The notes under the pieces: generated by a model
Told to the model about the DNA's origin: nothing
What the model saw: the letters and a program-made list of their open reading frames with translations, nothing else
The model's database searches: none
Program-made: the position numbers and the translations under genes
NCBI GenBank assembly: GCA_020002185.1
Contig: CM034534.1
Span: 36,455,672 to 36,519,671, forward strand
DNA: 64,000 nucleotides
DNA from: Paraescarpia echinospica
Lineage: Eukaryota > Annelida > Polychaeta > Sabellida > Siboglinidae
Reading direction: 5' to 3'
Shown: piece after piece, positions 56,095 to 64,000 of the stretch
How the letters are laid out: every line of letters starts with the position of its first letter
Position numbering within the stretch: position 1 is the first letter of the stretch

Positions 56095-56125
56095 GCCACA
56101 CACACACACACACACACACACAAGC
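56095..56125. repeat. (CA)n microsatellite
   Basis: Short CA run just after the shared 3' flank of the plus-strand copy. Confidence 0.9.
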
Positions 56126-56285
56126 ATGTTCGAGGTATTTAGGATTCGCTTATGCCATTTCAGCGATCTGCCCCGCCAGTCCTCACTATTCGACGCGGCT
56201 GATGACACACAGCATCCCGAGATCCCCGCAATTGGGTAGCTGTATATACATACCTTAATACATACATACAAACATACATACATAT

Positions 56286-56625
56286 ATATCATGGTCGGAT
56301 CCAGAGAGAGTAGTTTAAGGCAGGACACAAAACCTGCACTGGCGAGCGAACCAAATGGTGAAGACAATTTTTTGCTGCTGCACTGTAATTTCAGCTTCTC
56401 CGCTGTCTCGACTGGTGACATCGGAAGACGGGGTGGAGGGTTGGGTTCTGTTGAAAATTGTTTGCCGCCACGTCACCATACCTTCAGCTTACTGTAACCT
56501 GAATGGGGGCACATTTCCAAGGGTCTATGAGGGCACGGTCATGTGCAAAAAAGGTCTATGTACAAAATGCCAATGGTCTAGGGGGGCACGTGCCCCCAGG
56601 CCTCCCTGGATCCGCCTATGCATAA
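56286..56625. mobile_element. MITE-like repeat with cggatccag ends, second copy
   Basis: Left tggtcggatccagag and right complement ataggcggatccaggg are inverted ends like those at 20405-20720. It sits between the plus-strand pseudogene and its outer repeat array. The GC-rich ggggggcacgtgccccc near the right end is itself palindromic. Confidence 0.55.
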
Positions 56626-56629
56626 ATAC

Positions 56630-57005
56630 ATACATACATACAAACAAACAGGCATAATATATACATATATTCATACATTAAAAAAAACAGCGATGCTATT
56701 GAAATAAATATATTTATTTCACGTTCAGTAATATTTGACCTTGACACTGAAGGTAAATAGCATACATACATACAAACATATAATGCGTACATGCATAAGT
56801 ACACACATATGTATTCATACATATATATATTCAAAAACAGACGTTTTTGAAAATTGAAATTTGACCTTGAAATTCAAGGTCATGGACATACATACATGCA
56901 CACATAATTAAATATATACGTTCATACATACATTAAAAAACAGTGGTGCTATTGAAAATGTTATATTTCAAGTTCCCTAACATTTGACCTTGAATTTCAA
57001 GGTCA
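56630..57005 (-). repeat. Right outer array: gaccttgaatttcaaggtc tandem repeats, inverted
   Basis: Three units read on the minus strand as catgaccttgaatttcaagg, caaatattactgaacgtga, tttcaatagca-c-ctgttttt, and TATG runs, matching 53515-53980 in reverse. Together the arrays bracket the head-to-head gene pair. Confidence 0.85.
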
Positions 57006-57989
57006 ACAACACAAATTCTGACATGGAGTCACCTTTAATCGGATTCGCCATGAAATTTTACATATATGGCCAATTTTTATGCTTTTGTCTGTCAAGTAAC
57101 AATTCGGCAAAAAATTTGCCTTAACAAACCAGACTATATATACCAAACGTCATTCATTATATCTTTTTAATTGATATCCAAAAAGCACTATTACTTACCA
57201 CATATCTTGCTTGGTGCATATGCAAGACACACATACAATATCAATAGTCAATATTTGTGAAAACAACAGTTACGTTTTAGAAAGTTCCATTTGAATGTCT
57301 TAATGAACATGAATACCTCATAGTATTACAGTAGTTTCAACAGTACCAACATCTTTATAAAACACGTTTTCACCTTCCATTTGGCATTACATCAACAAAA
57401 TATCATCAACCATGTAATTTGACGGAATTTTCTTGTAGGTTTATTTAACATCACCACTACCCCGGTAGGTTTCGAAGGGTGTGGAAGGCAAAAACAAATG
57501 CTTTATGATTTCTCAATAGTCTGCAATTACAGATGACATGAAAGTGTGAAATGTTGGAGAAAGAAGACTTTGGCACTCTGAATTGCAAGATATGTGTGTC
57601 TTTCTTGATGGGTAGACTTGAATTGCCATTTTCATTTAGCAAAGGTACCACACATCCAGGGGATCCATACATAAACATATGTATGTACATACAGGCCTCT
57701 GTATACAATCATATAGCAAACAACAAGATAAATCATGTCACTGGTTGGTGCGATAATGATGGCTGTTGTGTGCACTGGTCACTGCGTTTACTACTGATGT
57801 AATGTCATTCTAACAGATGTTCTATACTACTGGTAATACCGTTGTTGTTATTATACTGTTAAGTGCAACACTGTTTTCTAATGTCATAGTTGTAACATAT
57901 GTTGACACTAAGTATGTGTCATAAAACAAGCATATTTTAATTCATGATCATTGTACATTCCTTTAAATCCCCTAAGATCGCTGTTGATT
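57006..57989. other. Sequence downstream of the ENTPD-like gene
   Basis: No recognisable gene or repeat. Short open frames have no conserved motif. Confidence 0.6.
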
Positions 57990-57995
57990 TTTAAT
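57990..57995 (-). terminator. Candidate ENTPD-like poly(A) signal
   Basis: Minus-strand ATTAAA 106 bp after the stop codon; ATTAAA is the commonest AATAAA variant. A later signal is possible. Confidence 0.4.
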
Positions 57996-58100
57996 AATGT
58001 CTGAGGTATACACAGCCAATATATACCATGAGATGATGTAGACAGAATCCACTAAAAATGCAATACTCTGCCATCTGTAGAGTTTGAGGGGTGGCATGAG

Positions 58101-58350
58101 TCAAGGGTAATAGTAGTTTGTGTCTTGCACTAATATACCCTCTTCTGCCTGACTTGGATCTGTCATAAAGTACGACATTGTTGGTACCCGGCGCAGACTG
58201 ACACGTTGACCGACATGTAAGTGCCAGATGAAGCCAAGGATGGCAGCTAGGACAACGCTGAAGCACGACACAAGCAGCACAAACGTCACTTGGTGGAGCC
58301 CGCTGAACTGGTAGGTGTGGCCATGTTGCAACGTCTCTGTCTTCATGTAC
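58101..58350 (-). CDS. ENTPD4: ENTPD4/7-like terminal exon
   Basis: Acceptor (minus) ttgagcag|gtacatg at 58350; ends at stop 58103-58101. Encodes the stem before the membrane, a single hydrophobic helix, and a 43-residue cytoplasmic tail with an acidic end (SQAEEG). A longer overlapping open frame upstream of 58350 is intron sequence: splicing at 58350 restores the family's PLR-x junction. Confidence 0.85.
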
Positions 58351-61300
58351 CTGCTCAACATAAGTGACTTCTCTAAATTCTCGGTCATTTGGGAGAAATT
58401 CCAAGCCCCATTCCTGACCTCTTTATACAACATTCCTGATCTCGTCATGAACATATGGGCAATTTCACAGTAACCCAGGCCACTAGTGTCTCACACAGGC
58501 ATATTTTCAAAATCACTTGATTATTCCGATTTTAGTATAATTTCAAAACATGTACCTTATATTTATAAAAGCATAACACTAGAAGGCTACAAATAGTGCG
58601 TGTATCACACAATAACAGAAACAATTGCAGTCCATGGTACAATTTTTTATTTGGACATTAGAAATATCAAGGCAACACACTTTGTTTGTAATGCAATTTT
58701 TGGTGTTTCAGCACAAAATAAAATAACAATAACATTATTTTATGGTAAAATTCAACATGTTGTCTTACATTAAATCGTAAATCAATGTTTTTAAAAATTT
58801 ATTTGGAGTGATTTAAATCAATGATTTAAATCAAATGATTTAAATCAAACAACCCTGTTGATAATTATTAATCACATGTTTTTTGGTGAATCATAGCTAC
58901 AGATCTTTAAGGGTTATAATGGAAGTAAAATGTTGACATGTTTAATGTTCACTTATTGCACCATGTCTTGCATTTAGAGGAATAATAATAGAAAATAAAA
59001 TATTGTGGCACCTATTTTGAAATACATGCATTGATGTGAAACAGGGAATTACTTTTCTGTGGCCTAAAAATATGTAATTTAACAAACATCCTGCTATTAC
59101 ATAACAAAAAAAGAAAAGACAACCTCCAAATAAAACAACTGCATAAAAATAGATGTCCATGCAAGACACAGACTCCGCATGTGAATGATGTTGTAGGGAA
59201 GGGGTATAGCTGCCAGGTTCTGTTTCTGGCACAATACACAAAATCTACTGTTAGGGGGTGGTCTCAAGTGCCCTTCTCAAAACCACATCACTAGAGTGTA
59301 AACATTTTGCATTTTGGAGGCCCCTTAGAATGATTCAATAAAATACAGATTTACTGTGTATAGTGGCACTACCACATGTAATGTCTTGCAAAATTAGAGA
59401 AAAATTTACTGAAGAGTTTTTGAAAGAATAGGCAAAATGTGAAAAATTACAATTTTGTTGGGCCTTGGGGGCCATACAGGGCCCTTAGAATGATTCAATA
59501 AAACACAGATTTCTTGTGCATAGTGGTAGTACCCTAAGATACATCTATGCAAAATTAGAGAAAAAGTTGCTGAATGGTTTCTGAGATATGGCAGCTAATG
59601 CCGCACATGGAGTGCTGGCATAAGTCTGTTGGACCTTCAGCCCAAATGACTAAAAATGGACCAAGAGGCCCTGAAGTCCTTTGGAGTTTGGGGGCTCTGG
59701 GAGGGTTAGAATGATTCAATCAAATACAGATTTCTTGTATATAGTGGCACTACCACATGAAATGTCTATGCAAAATCAGAGAAAAAATTACTGAAATATT
59801 TGCACTATAACCAAAGTTACAACAATTTAAACAGGGCACCCGTCAAGAATTAGTTATGGAGAAAAGTCAATTTTAAAGTCGAGAGTCATTATTGACATGA
59901 AAACAAAATTCAACATAGTATAACAAAATATTAATTTCTGTTAGAGTTACATAGTCATTTGCTACGTATGCAGTAATGCTGTATCATACAATAACAATGA
60001 AGGCAATACTCAACACAGTGGTACTAGTTCACAGGGCTACTTTATTTCGGCAACTGCCTGTTTACATCAGCCCTTAAGGCAGAATCAGTGCCCCTCAATG
60101 ACACATCATTAATCTGGCCAATGCCATGGTATGCAGCCTGTGTAGTGTCTACTAGGGTTGCAGTCTCTTAATTTAAGGACACTGTCTTTTAGCAACCAGT
60201 CCAATGTGGGATAAACACACTACACTACATAGCATCTCATTTTCGGGGGGCCCTGAGGTACCCTTAGAATGATTCAATCAAATACAGATTTCTTGTGCAT
60301 AGTAGTAGTACCCTAACATATGTCTATGCAAAATTAGAGAAAAAGTTGCTTAATGGTTTCTGAGATATGGCAGCTAATGGCAGACGACGGACACAGAATG
60401 ATGGCATAAGTCTGTTGGACCTTCAGCCAAAGGGACTAAAAATGACAGGATTATCTGAAGACCTCCTTTTATTTTTTTTATTGAATATATACCTTAAGGT
60501 ATATTTGGATGAAAAAACTAACTGTCTATTCCCACCCATTGCTTAGCTATTGACGTGAGAATATGGCACTGTTTGTCAAAAGACAGTAGTTTTGGGCAGT
60601 AGGTGTACTCACTGAAAAAAGGAAATTAGCTAAATGAACATTAAAAACAATTTTTCTGCCCAAGAAACATTCCTCAGTTAATTTCTAAAACAAGGAATCT
60701 AACAAACATTATAAGTCATACAGAATTTATTTTGGGAAACTAAAAAAAATTCCATCCCCTTATGTCGCATCTGTCACACCCTATCTTCCAGCAAAACTAA
60801 GGAGAAAAATATGAAAATACACTATACAGTGCTTGACCCATTTGCAATTCACAGATACAAAATCATTAATCAGTGATTTGCAGTTAATGAATAGCAAAGC
60901 ATTAATCAATTCCGTCCCTCAAAACATTGCATCTGTCACACTGTCAATGGCAGAGATTTTCTTTGTTACCATGGAAACGGTGGTCTGGGTGAAAATAGTT
61001 CAATAGATTTTTTACTCAGTAAGGCCCAATCTACACTTTGGGTAGAAAAAATTGCAGTTTGCATGAATTAAAAAATTATTCTACCCATTTGCCATGTTTG
61101 GCATTAACGCCTACTAAGGTTCCACCATTGTAATCTGTATTGTCCCAAAGATCGGCATTTTGCCTACAATTGCCTGGCAATCTACTAACAATAGGGTGCA
61201 TTGCATAGTTGTTTTGTTAATGTAATTTGGCCATACAGATGACTCCACAGACAATTCCAGTTACCCATGTAAAACAAAAGATCTTCCAGGTATATATGTA

Positions 61301-63359
61301 TATATGTCTTTACCTTGTCTGTTCACCATTTTTTAGTCTATGTTGACTCATGCCATTCATGCTTTTTTGTACTCAAATCATCCTCTGTGCTACACCTCTC
61401 CAGAAAACCACACAAGAAATATGGAATTATACCTCAAACAAATCCACAAACCAAATTAATGTACATGTAGTTTGATATCAGCATTTAAAGGGACATTTAT
61501 TGGCAGGGACATTGGCAGAAAATATCAGCAAATCAAGCTGTCAAGATCAAAGGAAATAAACAAAAATATTAACTGTGTTGAAGCCATCAGGAGAAAAAAG
61601 TAGAAACTCCAGCTCACTACAAATTAGGAGACTGATTTCCAGCAGCCCAGAAAGTCAGATGTTGTCCACCCATCTACAATATACTTTAACCAACTAGACC
61701 TCATAGGAGTGTATCCCCTAGTAGTTCTACCTTGTCAAACCATCGAGAGTAACGTTTGAAAGTAAAACATGAGATCCGTGAGAATTACCACAAACAGAAC
61801 AGGTCATAACAGTGTGTTTGATTATGCTTCATGTAATCGCACGTCTGGTAGCCATTTTGAAATTCAGTCAAATCTTCAGTTATTACTATGTTAAAGTAAT
61901 CACAATTTGCACAATGAAAGTGATTGAGATCATGTAAAACTAACAACCAAGTAGAGACAGTTTAAAAATAAAGGTTTGTTTTATTTACCTTGTCGTTTAT
62001 GTTGCGTCTGTCACACTTGCTGCCGAGCCAGTCAAACAAGGTTTTTTGTCCTCTAAAGTGGTATGTATGGAACTCTGTGTCCCATGAGCGGTATGCTGGG
62101 TTAGGTGTGAGGTGTAAGACAGACCCAGACAATTTATAAGTTTTTTTATGGGAAAAAAATATGGGTGGAACTTTTCCAACCGGATTTTGAAAAAGGGACA
62201 TAATTTTGTGATGTCGGCACTATGACTCGACCATTTTGATAGAAAATCTAATACTTATATTTTTGCCTGGTCAGTACCATCACAATACACCTCTATATAC
62301 AAAAATAATTACCACTGTAGAAGCTTTTGCTGGACACATAGATTTATAAGTGTGACAGATGCGACACAAAACTGTGAATGACCTATTTCATCATCCTATA
62401 TAACAAACACCAGGCAATAAGTTATCTTCTGGTTATCACTTTGATACACTTTCAACCATATACTACACCATCGTAGAGGAAAAACATTATTTTGGGAAAG
62501 AAAATTTTTTACTCCCACTTTTTACACAAGTGTTCCATTTTTGTGTGTCATTATTATGTTTTATGGTAAACACAAGCCTTCTCATCTAGGTGTAAATTAC
62601 TTCTAAGGTGCTTATGGTTTCAGAGTAATGACACTTTAGATAAGTGAAAATACAGAATGAGACACCAAATCCCATCCCAAATTAGTACATATCATGAGGT
62701 GGCAAAAAAGTTGTTAAGACAGAAAGTTCAAACTTTGCATGCCGGTTGCCCTGATACATCCATGCTTTAAAATTGTATGAACCAGCAACTAACCTGCATT
62801 TTAGAAGAGTAAATTGATGTCAAGGCAATGATAACTGGCGGCCTAGGTTACTGTGATATATTGCTGATCTCCCTACCTACTCCTCTAGAGGACATGCATC
62901 GAAAGATGCATCAACATTCACAAGTGACAAGATCCATCAACAAAATCAAATCATCTTAAAATTATGAACTGACCATTTTTATAGGGAAAACATTTCTCAG
63001 TTTGACCGCAGAATCCTGTTTTAATGGCTATCCAAGTAGTAAGACTACCCCAGAAATGTGACTTCATTGTATCTGGTTCCTGGACCAACATTTCAGTATA
63101 ATGAGTTGCTGGGAATAAGTATCACTTTGAATTAGACCCAGAGGTGATCGTACTATTGAGGTTAAGCAAATGACTGATACATAGAAAACCTGCTGACCTG
63201 AGTGGATAGAAGCGAGTCTTGTAGAGGATGGCACCCAACGTCCACTGAACCTCACGACCATACAACAGCTGTGTGGTTGTAAGACGCTGGTAAGTCCTTG
63301 GGAAGCCAAAACCCTCGTGTAATACTGTTGTCATCCAAGCTGCCTTGAAACACTCTGTC
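58101..63359 (-). CDS. ENTPD4: ENTPD4/ENTPD7-like intracellular apyrase, 3' end of gene (two exons seen)
   Basis: Ectonucleoside triphosphate diphosphohydrolases of the ENTPD4/7 branch hydrolyse nucleoside di- and triphosphates in the lumen of Golgi, lysosomal or other vesicles and are anchored by a transmembrane helix at each end. Exons 63359-63198 and 58350-58101 join in phase (AG+G = Arg) to give CFKAAWMTTVLHEGFGFP, then YGREVQWTLGAILYKTRFYP-LR, then YMKTETLQHGHTYQFSG, the membrane helix VTFVLLVSCFSVVLAAILGF, and a cytoplasmic tail ending NYYYP. The EVQWTLGAILY-TRF-PLR block and following helix match the C-terminus of vertebrate ENTPD4/7. Upstream exons lie beyond the window. It converges on RPP30. 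ENTPD4 versus ENTPD7 is not resolved. Confidence 0.88.
59222..59800 (+). repeat. Dispersed repeat A, dimeric copy plus extra monomer
   Basis: tttctggcacaatacacaaa start, ttagaatgatt cores at 59326 and 59485 (159 bp apart), end ggaccttcagcccaaatgac, then another monomer core at 59707. Confidence 0.88.
60240..60440 (+). repeat. Dispersed repeat A, single monomer with 3' terminus
   Basis: One ttagaatgattcaatcaaat core, the tgagatatggcagctaatgg stretch, and ggaccttcagccaaagggac terminus. Confidence 0.85.
61945..62380. repeat. Dispersed repeat B, copy 2, with inverted tgcgtctgtcacact motif
   Basis: Homologous to 52957-53400. Contains ttgcgtctgtcacactt (about 61999-62016) and its inverse aagtgtgacagatgcgac (about 62348-62365). 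Related gcatctgtcacac motifs also occur at 60766 and 60928, so the full element may be larger. Confidence 0.85.
63198..63359 (-). CDS. ENTPD4: ENTPD4/7-like penultimate exon
   Basis: Acceptor (minus) ccttcacccag|gacagag and donor ccactcag|gtcagc. Encodes TECFKAAWMTTVLHEGFGFP and, later, EVQWTLGAILYKTRFYPL. The W-LG motif before the C-terminal helix is diagnostic of the family. Overlapping frames in other phases are shadows. Confidence 0.9.
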
Positions 63360-64000
63360 CTGGGTGAAGGTGTCACTAACATTTATTACACAGTGACCAT
63401 TTTCTTGATGATTCTCTTCCAAAAGCACAAGAGAGATGCAAATGGAATAGACACATGACAGTAATATTAATGGAACAAATAAAAAATACACATACACAAG
63501 ATCTGGTAGAATTATGGAAGTGACACTCCCTTCAGGCACAGTTTGGTGAGAATCGGAGATCATCTCCAGGGTGTTCTATATAACCCAGACAGTCCCATAG
63601 TACAAACACAATTACTGCATCTCTAGCCCAAATCAAATAAGCAATTACATCTGTAATGGTATCTTTTTTTAATAAAAAATATTGACCTACAATAAACTGC
63701 AACAAAACGTGACAGTACACTAAAATGGCTTTGTTTTTAGTAAAAGTGAAATATTTTGTACTTTATAATGTAATGATGAAAATCAGCTCCTCCTTGTTCC
63801 TGTGCACTTTGTGCCAACTTTTAACTTCATCTGTCCAGTAAGTTATGCCTGGTGGCATGAACAAGTTTAACAATCAGAAACACCTCAAAAGATTCTCTTT
63901 TTGACAACCAGCTAGAATTTTTAGACTAAATCTCTAAAAAACCTCCCGACTGTGAAATGTACAACTGTATTCAATAGTTGCTTTACTAGAATTACTAAGT
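63360..64000 (-). other. Upstream intron of the ENTPD4/7-like gene
   Basis: Presumed intron; no further family motif or recognisable repeat is visible before the window ends. Confidence 0.6.

Larger units (their letters stand above)
58351..63197 (-). other. Last intron of the ENTPD4/7-like gene (4.8 kb)
   Basis: Contains repeat-A copies (59222-59652, 59700-59800, 60240-60440), repeat B (61945-62380), and a 60-bp match at 58893-58950 to 39545-39600. I see no gene in 60450-61940 or 62400-63190. Confidence 0.7.

Noticed and set aside
57991..58404. 137-codon minus frame overlapping the ENTPD-like last exon
   Set aside because: Out of phase with the family match; no membrane helix or homology.

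Overview
The window is animal nuclear DNA. It has split genes with GT-AG introns, AATAAA-type poly(A) signals, CA/TATG microsatellites, minisatellites, and many decayed DNA transposons, LINEs, a Penelope-like element and Gypsy elements. No bacterial, viral or organellar gene order is present. The mix of L2/CR1 LINEs, Tc1, Penelope, Gypsy and hAT/pogo miniature elements, with introns of 0.3-11 kb, suggests a marine invertebrate. A hemichordate, lancelet or mollusc would fit, but the species is not resolved from sequence alone.

Host genes. (1) The first coding exon of an unrecognised gene lies on the minus strand at 399-464 and runs off the left edge. (2) A complete RPP30 gene (protein subunit of RNase P and RNase MRP) lies on the plus strand. 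It has eleven coding exons between 729 and 41189, whose phases join into one frame of 286 codons plus stop, and a poly(A) signal at 41210. (3) The last two coding exons of an intracellular apyrase of the ENTPD4/ENTPD7 type lie on the minus strand (63198-63359 and 58101-58350). Genes 1 and 2 are divergent across a 264-bp gap with CRE, ETS and YY1-like motifs. Genes 2 and 3 are convergent across about 17 kb.

RPP30 introns hold most of the repeats. Intron 1 has a dead Tc1 element, a 22-bp minisatellite and a LINE end. Intron 2 has a 29-bp minisatellite. Intron 3 has a 3.9-kb TTAA-bounded element with internal duplications and a pogo-type MITE. Intron 5 has a CR1-like LINE end. Intron 6 has a nearly full-length but broken L2/CR1-type LINE. 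Intron 7 has a 1.2-kb TTAA-bounded element. Intron 8 has a 1.8-kb 47-bp minisatellite and a tRNA-derived SINE-like sequence. Intron 9 has a Penelope GIY-YIG fragment carrying a perfect 25-bp hairpin and a 3.6-kb element with terminal inverted repeats ending 43 bp before exon 10.

The RPP30-ENTPD interval is a nest of mobile elements. A young Gypsy element (43018-46895, 162-bp LTRs differing at 2 sites, TSD gatac) sits inside a gag fragment of another Gypsy element. It lacks a gag gene and has four in-frame TGA codons but no frameshift in pol. LINE fragments follow. Near 53.5-57.0 kb is a head-to-head inverted pair of copies of an unnamed transposon-associated gene, each followed outward by the same tandem repeat; one copy is split by a hAT-like MITE with a perfect 8-bp TSD. 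A family of 159-bp monomers ending in ggaccttcggcccaaagg occurs at least ten times between 38 and 60.5 kb. The inverted gene pair and this monomer family are the parts least explained by known families.
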